Assembly: GCA_020627965.1 (NCBI GenBank)
Contig: JAHDFX010000034.1
Location: 1 to 36,822, forward strand
Length of the DNA: 36,822 bases
Origin: Saprospiraceae bacterium
GTDB taxonomy: Bacteria; Bacteroidota; Bacteroidia; Chitinophagales; Saprospiraceae
Reading direction: 5' to 3'
The notes under the pieces are model-generated. The model had not been told where the DNA came from, did not search any database, and was given only the letters and a program-made list of their open reading frames with translations. The translations under genes and the position numbers were made by a program. This document shows positions 24,163 to 32,438 of this stretch, in pieces. Position 1 is the stretch's first letter. Every line of letters begins with the position of its first letter.

Positions 24163-26733
24163 ATGAAACTCATTTTTACTTTTCTTTTAACCTTAACAAC
24201 TTTCTGGATATACGGACAGTGCGATTTTGAACCTACAGTAAATTGGACTGATCCTACCTGTTTTGGAAGTGCAGATGGTTCGGCAATTGTTGATGTGACT
24301 GGTGGCACTCCTCCATATGCTTATCTGTGGGATACAGGAGACATGACACAGCAGGTAAACGGATTAGTCGCAGGTTGTTATAATATTACAGTCAGTGATG
24401 CAACAGCTTGTGAGGAAGTCGTACTTGTATGCCTTAATGAACAGCCACCCATATTAATAGACAATCTTATTTTAACAAACGCTAACTGTGGTAGTGCAGA
24501 CGGCACTGCTATAGCGGAAGTTAGTGGAGGTGATGGTAATTATACTTATCAGTGGGGCGATCCGTTTGCACAAACTACACCTACTGCTATAGGGCTTATT
24601 GCTGGCACTTACTATCTAACGGTTACAGATGGTAACGGCTGTAATGTGGTAGAAACGTTTACGATATTAGATAGCCCGTCACCGATCATAGATGATTTGA
24701 TAACCACCAATGTTGATTGTAGTAATGCAACCGGAACAGCCACAGTATTTGTCAGTGGAGGAGACGGTAATTATACTTATCAGTGGGACGATCCGTTAGG
24801 GCAAACAGCATCTACTGCTATAGGTCTTAGTGCTGGCACTTATAATGTAACAGTCATCGATGGTAATGGCTGTATTGTAATAGGAACATTTACGATATTA
24901 GATAGCCCACCACCCGTTGTAACTGTTGAAGGGAATACAGTTGGGTGTGGAGAAGAATTTGCAACTGTATCTGCCGTCGTTACTGGTGGAGCAACTCCAT
25001 ACACCTATCTTTGGAGTAATGGCTCTAACGCTTCTAATGCACAACTCTGGCCGGGCATGTATACACTTTGGATAATTGACGCCAATGGTTGTGAAGTAGA
25101 AGTAAATTTTACAGTGGATACAAGTATTGGGTATACTCTTAATATAATATCAGCATCCTGTGATGCCGCAGATGGTATAGCAGAAGTCATTACGACGGGT
25201 AGTTCAGTAAACTTGGATTATGCCTGGAGTACAGGTGGTACAGGGCAAACAGAGACGGGACTGGCGCAAGGCTGGTATTCTGTTACGGTAACTGACCTGG
25301 ATGATGGTTGTTATATTCGCAGCAATTTTTATGTAGATGAGGATATTTCCTGCAAAGTAGTATTAGGAGGGTATTTAATTAATGATGATGCAAATCCGGA
25401 CTGCACAGATGACGCAGATGCTACAAGAGTGCAAAATGTCATGGTTTTATTGGATAATGGACAAGCTACTTTTACAGATGTTAATGGTTATTATGAATTT
25501 ATTCTGGATCCTGGAAACTATCAGGTAGAGTTTATTCCTGATTATCAATATAACTCGCTTTGTCCTGCTTCCGGGCTGTTGTCTGTCAGTTTACCTAATG
25601 ATGGGATGGTTTCAACCAACAATGATTTTTATGTGGAATACTCAAATTATCAGGATATTTCTATTGGAGCATACAGCGGTCTTGCAAGACCAGGGTTTAT
25701 TATGGAGAATACGATCATAGTATGTAATAATGGTGGCGGAACAATAGATAATGGTACCTTGACTTTTGTTCATGATACAATTCTGACAGGAACAAATACA
25801 GACCCTGTCGCAGATAATTATGATGCTTCAACTTACACTTACACCTGGAATTATAGCGGCTTAGAACCAAACGATTGTATTCCATTTACGATGTATGGTC
25901 TTGTACCAATTGGTACACCTTTAGGTACACTTATTAATAGCAGTGCAGTAGCCGGACCACTTGCAGACGATGTTAATTCTGCTAATAATTCAGTCGAATG
26001 GCATCAGATCGTAACAGGTTCTTACGATCCCAATGATAAACGAGGTTTTATTGGCGGTGCCAGTGAATGGGGCGGTGATATTCTTGAAGAAGATACCTGG
26101 TTTAATTACAATTTACGCTTTCAAAATGTCGGTACAGATACCGCCTTCACAGTAGTCGTCAGGGATACCTTGGATTTAAATGTCTTTGATATTACCAGCA
26201 TAGAAGTCGGGCCATCCAGTCATCCTTATAGTCTGCAATTCGAAGATGATAATGTACTGGTCTTCTGGTTTGAAAATATTGATCTGGTAGACAGTACGAC
26301 AAATGAACCTGATAGTCATGGTTTCACCAGCTTTAGCATCAGCCGTTTTCCTGATTTACCCATTGGTACAGAGATCAGCAATTCAGCAGCTATTTTCTTT
26401 GATTTCAATGCACCTGTAATCACCAATACTACGGTTCATACCATCAGTAATCCTGTTGGTGTAAATGATATTCCACTTGACATAGAAGCTAATATTTATC
26501 CAAATCCGGTCACTGATGAAACTGTATTGACTTATCAGCTTGATAAAACGGAAACAGTCAGCATTTCAGTCATTGACCAGCTTGGCAGGACTTGTTTTAG
26601 CTTATTGGAAAATGAAATGCAAACTGCGGGGAATTATACAGTGCCAATACTTGGAAGAGATTTGCCTTCTGGTGTTTATTTATTACAGATAATGACCCAG
26701 AATGGACAGTTGAGTAAGAAGTTTGTAAAATAG
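24163..26733 (+). CDS. T9SS type A cargo, SprB-like/DUF7619-like paralogue 4
   Basis: This 856-residue protein starts at the ATG at 24163, directly before the signal peptide MKLIFTFLLTLTTFWIYGQ; a GTG 24 bases upstream lies in a hairpin. It has five SprB-like modules, the most of the four paralogues. Modules 2 and 3 (about residues 105-185 and 185-260) are a recent tandem duplication, sharing GGDGNYTYQW and TFTILDSP. Module 4 (GEEFATVSAVVTGG) matches module 2 of paralogue 1. The CKVVLGGYLINDD domain, DUF11-like part, SYDPNDKRGF domain (about 618-765) and type A sorting tail (from about 777) follow. Bases 26437-26585 are identical to 18775-18923 in paralogue 1. Confidence 0.92.
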   Translation: MKLIFTFLLTLTTFWIYGQCDFEPTVNWTDPTCFGSADGSAIVDVTGGTPPYAYLWDTGDMTQQVNGLVAGCYNITVSDATACEEVVLVCLNEQPPILIDNLILTNANCGSADGTAIAEVSGGDGNYTYQWGDPFAQTTPTAIGLIAGTYYLTVTDGNGCNVVETFTILDSPSPIIDDLITTNVDCSNATGTATVFVSGGDGNYTYQWDDPLGQTASTAIGLSAGTYNVTVIDGNGCIVIGTFTILDSPPPVVTVEGNTVGCGEEFATVSAVVTGGATPYTYLWSNGSNASNAQLWPGMYTLWIIDANGCEVEVNFTVDTSIGYTLNIISASCDAADGIAEVITTGSSVNLDYAWSTGGTGQTETGLAQGWYSVTVTDLDDGCYIRSNFYVDEDISCKVVLGGYLINDDANPDCTDDADATRVQNVMVLLDNGQATFTDVNGYYEFILDPGNYQVEFIPDYQYNSLCPASGLLSVSLPNDGMVSTNNDFYVEYSNYQDISIGAYSGLARPGFIMENTIIVCNNGGGTIDNGTLTFVHDTILTGTNTDPVADNYDASTYTYTWNYSGLEPNDCIPFTMYGLVPIGTPLGTLINSSAVAGPLADDVNSANNSVEWHQIVTGSYDPNDKRGFIGGASEWGGDILEEDTWFNYNLRFQNVGTDTAFTVVVRDTLDLNVFDITSIEVGPSSHPYSLQFEDDNVLVFWFENIDLVDSTTNEPDSHGFTSFSISRFPDLPIGTEISNSAAIFFDFNAPVITNTTVHTISNPVGVNDIPLDIEANIYPNPVTDETVLTYQLDKTETVSISVIDQLGRTCFSLLENEMQTAGNYTVPILGRDLPSGVYLLQIMTQNGQLSKKFVK

Positions 26734-26738
26734 AAAAT

Positions 26739-26823
26739 CACCACAGATAGCACAGATTTTCACAGATCATAGCGCAGAATACGTCTGTTCCTTATCCGTG
26801 AAAATCTGTGTTGATTTGTGGTG
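26739..26823. terminator. Long hairpin between convergent genes (CACAGAT-type)
   Basis: CACCACAGAT followed by GCACAGATTTTCAC (26739-26763) pairs with GTGAAAATCTGTG followed by TTGATTTGTGGTG (26798-26823), with few mismatches and a 34-base loop. It fills the gap between paralogue 4 (ends 26733, plus) and the tail-fibre-like gene (ends 26832, minus), an ideal place for a two-way terminator. It shares its CACAGATT core and CCAC ends with the hairpin at 13985-14049. Confidence 0.65.
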
Positions 26824-26831
26824 AATACATT

Positions 26832-28334
26832 TTATTTCTCGATATTCTTTATCATTTGTTTCAGTTCAGCTAACTGTGCTTTTAGCATCTCGTTTTCCTT
26901 TTTCAATAAGTCAATTTCATCATCTTGATTTTCATTTTTGTCAGCTAATTCCTGAACGCCTTTCACGATATAAGGAACTAATCCAGTATAGTTAACGCCT
27001 TGGAAATGAGTTTCATCTCTGGGTGCTTCAAGTCCTTGTTCCACCATATCCGGCATAGCAGCAGGGTGTATAATCTCCTGAACCAATGTAGGGAATTGAA
27101 TAGCAAGATTCTGAGCCGTAAATCCTGTTTGACGACCTTTAGGTAAATTCATAAAATGATACTTGTTTGCGTCATATTCATAATTGACTACATCAAGTTT
27201 GCGAAGTTTATCCAGCACACTAGTTTGTGTTGAAAAATTCTTTTTCAGTGTGGCATCAGAAGGCAGGTAACTTCCTGTTGTAAATACATCACCATTAAAA
27301 TAACCGGAGTAATAGGTGCCACCATTGGTACAAACACCTTGAGGTGAGCTATATACACCATATTTTACACCACTTCCTGCGCCACAAACCTCAGAAAGTA
27401 CGCCATATACAGAACTATTAGCACTTGTATTGCTTGCCTGCACCCGAAAGCCCAGCGTAGGTGATGTGCCTGTACCGCCAGAACGTGTAACATGAATATC
27501 AAGCCCTTCTGTCTGGGCAGCTGTATTGAGTGTATTTACTGTCATATCAAACCCATTTACGATGCCGCTACCATCACCATTTCCATAGACATTAAGATCC
27601 AGTCCTTGTATTGCACCGGCATTTTCTCTGGTTAAAGTGACTTCCATAGCTTTTAATGTACCAGTAGTTGTACTATATGTTTTGTCAATTTCAACTGTAT
27701 TGGCAACTGCGACTGATTCATCATCATCAACTATAGTCAGCTTATTTTCCGGACTGCTTGTTCCTATCCCCAGGCCTTCAACATCTCCACCTCTAAATCG
27801 TGCATATTCGCCACTGGCATCACTAAAGCTAATTGAATAAGGCTCTCCTGTTCTTAATTGCAAGTTGGCAAAAGCATCCACACGAAGATTAGCTCCAGCC
27901 TGATATATTTTCGTAGGGACAGTACCGATCGGATCAAAGATCAACTCTCCATCTTCAAGATACAGATTTCCATCTTTTACATGTAATAATTCAGATGGAG
28001 CATTATGTCCAACACCTACATTATCTGTACTGTTGTAAATACTTCCTGAACCTATAGTCCAGTCAGTATCGGCAGCACCATCATCAGTGCCATCTGCAAA
28101 TCCGGCAGGGATATTAAGGAGATCGTTCCAGTCAGGAGTAATGGGGAGCGCGGCGGGATTTGCCCAGATAGCATTTCCGCTTGCATCAGAACGTAAGATG
28201 TAGCCGTTTGTCGCGCCATCTGTAATTTGTAATTCTTCAGTGACAGTTTTACCTTCTATTTCCTGGAATGTTTGGGCAGAGAGTCCAGCCATTAAAAAGC
28301 AGACAATGAGTGTAGTAGAGATAGTCTTTTTCAT
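26832..28334 (-). CDS. Secreted tail-fibre-like protein with C-terminal S74 chaperone domain
   Basis: This 500-residue protein has a signal peptide (residues 1-20, cleavage near LSAQ). A repetitive beta-rich body follows, and from about residue 360 an intramolecular chaperone of the peptidase S74 type begins at SDATLKKNF, with LRKLDVVNYEYD, RQTGFTAQNL and VNYTGLVPYIVKGVQEL. The end is a coiled coil (ENQDDEIDLLKKENEMLKAQ). In endosialidases and other tail spikes this domain aids trimerisation and then cuts itself off before the Ser of the S-D motif, which is present here. In Bacteroidota such proteins are usually chromosomal surface proteins and not phage genes; the signal peptide and lack of phage neighbours agree. 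It has no T9SS tail. Confidence 0.87.
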   Translation of the reverse strand: MKKTISTTLIVCFLMAGLSAQTFQEIEGKTVTEELQITDGATNGYILRSDASGNAIWANPAALPITPDWNDLLNIPAGFADGTDDGAADTDWTIGSGSIYNSTDNVGVGHNAPSELLHVKDGNLYLEDGELIFDPIGTVPTKIYQAGANLRVDAFANLQLRTGEPYSISFSDASGEYARFRGGDVEGLGIGTSSPENKLTIVDDDESVAVANTVEIDKTYSTTTGTLKAMEVTLTRENAGAIQGLDLNVYGNGDGSGIVNGFDMTVNTLNTAAQTEGLDIHVTRSGGTGTSPTLGFRVQASNTSANSSVYGVLSEVCGAGSGVKYGVYSSPQGVCTNGGTYYSGYFNGDVFTTGSYLPSDATLKKNFSTQTSVLDKLRKLDVVNYEYDANKYHFMNLPKGRQTGFTAQNLAIQFPTLVQEIIHPAAMPDMVEQGLEAPRDETHFQGVNYTGLVPYIVKGVQELADKNENQDDEIDLLKKENEMLKAQLAELKQMIKNIEK

Positions 28335-28432
28335 TTTTAATTACTTTTAATTTCAATTAAATAAAACGTATTCGTCCTTAATTTTAAGACAGTTCATCGA
28401 CTTCTTATCATTTCTGTTTGGATCAATATTTA

Positions 28433-29158
28433 TCAAATACCAAAAGTCAATTTGAATTCATATTCACTAAAAGCTTCTTCAGATTTGTAAAGCATAGTAG
28501 CAGATAATCTGCTAGTCGACCCCGATGAAAAGCTAACAGCTCTTGTCATATCAACAGGTATATGTCGTGTTGAATGTCCAGTAACTTCACCGCCTGAATT
28601 CAAAATAGCCTCTGTTCTTGCTCTTGTTAATGGCGAAGGCTCTTCTGGTATATTTTCCAATCGTTCGGTTCCTCGAATATTATTGACATTAATAATTAAT
28701 TCATCAAATGCGAGTAGGTCTGGTTCGGCAATATGCCTGAAGGCAGCTATGAAGAAAGGAGATATAAAGCCTAAGCCGACAGCATTATGGTCTTGATTTC
28801 CAGTAGTACTAAATCGTTGACTTTTCACCCATTTACTGTAATTACTTCTTGCAATTTTTGAGGTTTTTCCTACGCCATCTAATTCTAAGGCAATTAACCT
28901 TATTTTGATTTCTGTTGCATCATTATCAGCTGCGCTTAAAATCAAATCATTCGGTCTGAATGTGTCGCCTGTATCTACATCTTCTCGGACATAATTGTAG
29001 GTATCTAAGAGTTCTCCTGAAGTATTATTGAGAACGGCAATCATGACTTGTAGTTCATCAGAAGCTCTTTTTCGTCTGATCCTTCTTCTGCGTTTGCTAA
29101 ATCCAGAGGTACTCTCCAGATTACAGTTGACTTCATTAAGTCTAATGCTAATAGCCAT
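28433..29158 (-). CDS. Hypothetical protein, unknown function
   Basis: The family of this 241-residue protein is not recognised. It has no signal peptide and no membrane segment. A basic patch near residues 20-32 (KRRRRIRRKRASDE) precedes a beta-rich region (LQVMIAVLNNTSGELLDTYN; ATEIKIRLIALELDGVGKTS) that could form a C2-like or other beta-sandwich. The C-terminal part is also beta-rich (SRLSATMLYKSEE, EYEFKLTFGI). The ATG at 29158 is the first in the frame. It lies 98 bases upstream of the tail-fibre-like gene on the same strand, and a MITE-like element begins 17 bases upstream of its start, which may affect its promoter. Confidence 0.7.
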   Translation of the reverse strand: MAISIRLNEVNCNLESTSGFSKRRRRIRRKRASDELQVMIAVLNNTSGELLDTYNYVREDVDTGDTFRPNDLILSAADNDATEIKIRLIALELDGVGKTSKIARSNYSKWVKSQRFSTTGNQDHNAVGLGFISPFFIAAFRHIAEPDLLAFDELIINVNNIRGTERLENIPEEPSPLTRARTEAILNSGGEVTGHSTRHIPVDMTRAVSFSSGSTSRLSATMLYKSEEAFSEYEFKLTFGI

Positions 29159-29174
29159 AAGTGATTTTTTAAGT

Positions 29175-29352
29175 TAAGTAATTGGACAGAATTATCTATA
29201 ATTTATGAAGGCATCTTTTGTTCTCACTTTTCGTTGTCGAAATATTCACTTCCCGATAGCTATCGGGAAAGGCATAGCTCACATTTCAACGCCTCAATTG
29301 ACAACAAAATCTACTCTTCATTATTTTAAATTTAATGCTGTCCAATTACTTA
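29175..29352. mobile_element. Candidate 178-bp MITE with 15-bp terminal inverted repeats
   Basis: TAAGTAATTGGACAG at 29175-29189 is the exact reverse complement of CTGTCCAATTACTTA at 29338-29352. Between them the two halves are imperfectly complementary (for example TTCGTTGTCGAAAT against ATTTTGTTGTCAATTG), centred on a perfect 20-bp palindrome with the core CCCGATAGCTATCGGG at 29250-29269. Both ends carry TA, which fits a TA target duplication as made by IS630/Tc1-type transposases, in which case the true TIR would be 13 bp. It has no coding capacity. The parent transposase is unknown; an IS630-like fragment exists at 15895. Confidence 0.6.
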
Positions 29353-29453
29353 TTAGACTTTATTTTGAAATAAAATCTATGATGAATAAATGAGTTCTTA
29401 CACTACTTCATCCACCCAACTACTAAAAAGTCACCTAGTCGGTTTAAAATTTG

Positions 29454-29481
29454 CTTGAAGTAATTGCTTGCTCACTTCAAG
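29454..29481 (-). terminator. Probable terminator of the nhaC-like gene
   Basis: CTTGAAGT and ACTTCAAG form an 8-bp perfect stem with a 12-base loop, 36-63 bases beyond the antiporter stop codon. The following minus-strand sequence contains AAATTTTAAA but no strong U-tract, so the call is moderate. Confidence 0.45.
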
Positions 29482-29516
29482 TGATATATAAATTGCGTTT
29501 TCAGTTACTTCATTTC

Positions 29517-30965
29517 TTAGACATCATCCTCATTGCTTGTTTTTTTATAGAAACAACCAATCCCAAGGATAGCTATTAGAGGTGCTATGATTAGGTTGAT
29601 GAGCGTTAATAGCTGCCAGTACCAATATTCGCCGAAAGGCACACCTAAAAGCACCACAAGATATACCGCCGCAGGTGACCAGGGGATAATACTTTCCAGC
29701 ATAGTTCCATAATCTTCAATAGAACGACTGAGTACTTTTCGGTTAATTTTAAGTTTATCGTATTTTGCTTTAAAAGCTTCACCAATGATAAAACTGGTAG
29801 CATATTGATTACCTGTAGTGGCATTGGTAAAAGCAGAGGAGAATAGTGAGGATAAAATGACCGAAACACGGGTTTTGGCGAAAGCAAAAACTCTTTCTAC
29901 AATAATGGGAACAGCTCTTATTCTGTCTAACATTCCAATATATACAAAAACAAATAGAGCGATAATAATAGGTTCGCTTAGAGAATAGAGACCGCCTCGA
30001 TTAAATAATTTAGTCATGCTTTCAGGCACTTTTTCTTGCCAGAATACCATTTTAGTATCAAAACCTTTAGATAAGGATTGAACAACATCACCCAAAGTAT
30101 ATTTTTGGAAAATAAGAGCCAATATAGCTGCTGTCAGCGTGGCGATAAGCAAAACGGGAATAGTAGGAGTTCGTTTATAAGAGCCTATCAAAACAACAAT
30201 GATTGGTAAAATCAGGAGAATATTAAAATTGAATAATGAGCTTATGTCATTTAATGTCTGTTGGACAGAAGAAAAATCACCTTCCATCATTTGTGGTGGA
30301 TATACGAATCCTAAAACTGTGTATATAATTGCAGCAATGATTGCAGAGGGCAGGGTAGTGTACATCATGGAGTTAATATGTTCGTATAAATCTACATCAG
30401 TGGCTAATGCCGCCATATTTGTTGTGTCAGAGAGTGGAGATATTTTATCACCGAAGTAAGCCCCTCCTATAATAGCACCTGCAACGATTGGCATGTGTGC
30501 TTCTATGGTCAGGGCAACGCCAATAATAACAATACCTACAGTGCCTACAGAACCCCAGGAAGTTCCTGTAAATGTAGAGAACATGATGGGGATAAGAAAA
30601 GCAAGTACATAGATATACTGTGGGTTGACAATTTTGATTCCATAGTATACAAACATCGGAATAGTCCCGGAAACGATCCAGCTTCCTATAACGAGCCCAA
30701 TAGCAAAAAGTATAAAAATAGTAGGCAGTGCTTTCGTGAGTTTGCCCATAGCCGAATCCATGATCTCTTTCCAGCTATACCCTAGATAGGCCAAATGACT
30801 AGCTGCAAAAAATGAAGCAGCAATAAAAACCATCTCCAAAGGGAATTTTTCTTGTTCAAAGACATGCGGACGTAAGATCAAACCATAAATTATCAGGCAT
30901 AATAGAAAAAGAACGGGGAGTAATGCGGTAAATAAACTTACAGGCTGATGTTTTTGGTTGGACAT
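29517..30965 (-). CDS. nhaC: NhaC family Na+/H+ antiporter
   Basis: This 482-residue protein has about 11-12 hydrophobic segments. The family signature GGAYFGDKISPLSDTTN lies near residue 170, and the TFTGTSWGSVGTVG motif before it and DLYEHINSMMYTTLPSA after it are typical of NhaC-type antiporters. It exchanges Na+ for H+ across the inner membrane; related members exchange other ion or solute pairs, so the substrate is likely but not certain. Length is normal. It follows exosortase N on the same strand after 63 bases, but a TATATTTG -7 box lies in that gap, so it probably has its own promoter and the link to the sorting system may be chance. Confidence 0.88.
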   Translation of the reverse strand: MSNQKHQPVSLFTALLPVLFLLCLIIYGLILRPHVFEQEKFPLEMVFIAASFFAASHLAYLGYSWKEIMDSAMGKLTKALPTIFILFAIGLVIGSWIVSGTIPMFVYYGIKIVNPQYIYVLAFLIPIMFSTFTGTSWGSVGTVGIVIIGVALTIEAHMPIVAGAIIGGAYFGDKISPLSDTTNMAALATDVDLYEHINSMMYTTLPSAIIAAIIYTVLGFVYPPQMMEGDFSSVQQTLNDISSLFNFNILLILPIIVVLIGSYKRTPTIPVLLIATLTAAILALIFQKYTLGDVVQSLSKGFDTKMVFWQEKVPESMTKLFNRGGLYSLSEPIIIALFVFVYIGMLDRIRAVPIIVERVFAFAKTRVSVILSSLFSSAFTNATTGNQYATSFIIGEAFKAKYDKLKINRKVLSRSIEDYGTMLESIIPWSPAAVYLVVLLGVPFGEYWYWQLLTLINLIIAPLIAILGIGCFYKKTSNEDDV

Positions 30966-30982
30966 ATTAAAATGATTTTGGA

Positions 30983-30990
30983 CAAATATA
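30983..30990 (-). promoter_or_regulatory. Putative -7 box for nhaC
   Basis: TATATTTG on the minus strand fits the Bacteroidota TAnnTTTG consensus, 17 bases before the ATG at 30965. No clear -33 TTG is seen, so confidence is limited and the leader would be very short. Confidence 0.4.
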
Positions 30991-31028
30991 CAAGTCTAAT
31001 TCTAAATTAATTCAGTCCTAGCACTTAC

Positions 31029-32366
31029 TTACCATAGCTGCTTTTCTAAAACTTCCCTGACCACTTCCGACAACTTCTGCTCTTCTGCCGTAGCAATATT
31101 AACCAAACGAAAATCACCATTGCCCGAAAGGGTAGACCAGCGCCAGTCCCATTCATCAATTGTCCTTTTTTGTCCATTATCAAACCACCAGGCGGAGTAA
31201 AGTTGTGTATCTTCTTTTTGTAAAATAGCAGTATAAACTTCTTGATTATAAATGAAGGTGCTTTTGATTTGTGTAAATTCATAGCCACTACCACGCCAGC
31301 AAATCCGTGGATCATGGCTGCCCTGAAAAGCTTTTACAGGCGGTTTGATGTAAATAATAGCTTCTTCATTTTTTAATTTTAAAACACCATTATTGTCAAT
31401 TGAATTTTGAAAACCAACTAATTGAACTGTTTGGAGTGCTACATCCTGTGGAGTGATTTTTTTGGTAAATTGAATACCTGTGAATATTAAGAAGATATAA
31501 GGAATAAGTGTAAGGATAAAATACATTTGTGTATTGGAAGTACGGTTGACGATATTCGCCTTTAGTAAAACTGAAGAGAGATTATCTGGTAATGGGGTTT
31601 TAGATCGTTTATTTAGCCAATATATCAGCCCATAAAATGGTAAAATTACATAAACTAAAATACTCGCCAAGCCAATAATATCGTGCATAGGATTCTCTGG
31701 CAGGATATGAAAAATGATCAAAGCCAGTAAACGGGTAAAATTTGCAAATAAAGCAAATATCAAAACCGTCAGCATTGCCAGACCAACTTGAATAAAAGAG
31801 AAGGCCCGACCTTTTTTTCGTTCAAAATAAGCTAATATTAGTAAGCCCAGAACCAGTGAAGTGACTAGCATGTGCAGCCCCATACAAGCAGGATCGACAG
31901 AGAATTTTTGTCCATTGAAAATAATCAAATTCCCTTCAGCTTCTACCGGATAACCAATGAAAGTTAGTGCCTGTGTAGCAATCGAGCTCATTTTTAGTCG
32001 AATAGGAAAACTCCATACATAGGCAATATGCCCCACAAAGGCGGAAATAGCGGCTAATAGAAAAAAGGGGAGCTGATTCAGTTTGCCCCATTTGCTTTCC
32101 AGTACATATAAAAGCGAAAAACAGGCTAAAGCATAATAAAGCGAACTACTTCTGCGAAAAATAAGTACCAGACCGCATAAAATGACAAGAGGAAGGTAAC
32201 GATGTGTTGTTTGTTCACTGACTTTCCTGAAGATATAAGGAGCAAACATAGCCCCGAGCATAAAGGAAAAGCCAAGGCTTAGATTTTCATAATTGAAATA
32301 CGCATAAATACCACAGACAGCAGCTACTAAGCCCAATATTAAATATGGAATCTTTTGCGTTTTCAT
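31029..32366 (-). CDS. xrtN: Exosortase N
   Basis: This 445-residue polytopic inner-membrane protein has the exosortase catalytic residues in order: Cys161 in DPACMGLHM, Arg212 in ANFTRLLALIIFH, and His228 in PMHDIIG. Exosortases are membrane transpeptidase-like enzymes that cut proteins carrying a PEP-CTERM-type tail. The XrtN subfamily occurs in Bacteroidota next to a single dedicated substrate. The C-terminal ~150 residues beyond the membrane core (for example QGSHDPRICWRGSGYEF) resemble the EpsI-like extension fused to several exosortases. The substrate gene lies directly upstream. A stable hairpin lies between the two, ending 17 bases before this start codon. Confidence 0.9.
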   Translation of the reverse strand: MKTQKIPYLILGLVAAVCGIYAYFNYENLSLGFSFMLGAMFAPYIFRKVSEQTTHRYLPLVILCGLVLIFRRSSSLYYALACFSLLYVLESKWGKLNQLPFFLLAAISAFVGHIAYVWSFPIRLKMSSIATQALTFIGYPVEAEGNLIIFNGQKFSVDPACMGLHMLVTSLVLGLLILAYFERKKGRAFSFIQVGLAMLTVLIFALFANFTRLLALIIFHILPENPMHDIIGLASILVYVILPFYGLIYWLNKRSKTPLPDNLSSVLLKANIVNRTSNTQMYFILTLIPYIFLIFTGIQFTKKITPQDVALQTVQLVGFQNSIDNNGVLKLKNEEAIIYIKPPVKAFQGSHDPRICWRGSGYEFTQIKSTFIYNQEVYTAILQKEDTQLYSAWWFDNGQKRTIDEWDWRWSTLSGNGDFRLVNIATAEEQKLSEVVREVLEKQLW

Positions 32367-32383
32367 AGATTCGAGAAAGGAGA

Positions 32384-32416
32384 GAGCGCAGGGATTTAGC
32401 CTATGCCCCTGCGCTC
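32384..32416 (-). promoter_or_regulatory. GC-rich hairpin between substrate gene and xrtN
   Basis: GAGCGCAGGG (32384-32393) and CCCTGCGCTC (32407-32416) form a perfect 10-bp stem with a 13-base loop in the 72-base gap. It begins 22 bases after the VIT gene stop and ends 17 bases before the xrtN ATG. It has no U-tract, so it may be an attenuator, an mRNA processing or stability element, or a structure limiting xrtN translation. Any of these would make substrate exceed enzyme (inference). Confidence 0.55.
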
Positions 32417-32438
32417 AATAATTAACTAAAATAACAAC

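Larger units (their letters stand above)
29159..29516. other. 358-bp intergenic region with MITE-like element and hairpin
   Basis: No gene is seen. Most of it is the MITE-like element at 29175-29352. The rest is AT-rich DNA with an 8-bp stem (29454-29481) that probably ends the nhaC transcript. The promoter of the 241-residue protein gene must lie within or across the element. Confidence 0.6.

Noticed and set aside
26832-28334. Prophage tail-fibre gene
   Set aside because: A signal peptide is present and no phage structural, lysis or integrase genes surround it; S74 domains are common in chromosomal surface proteins of this phylum.
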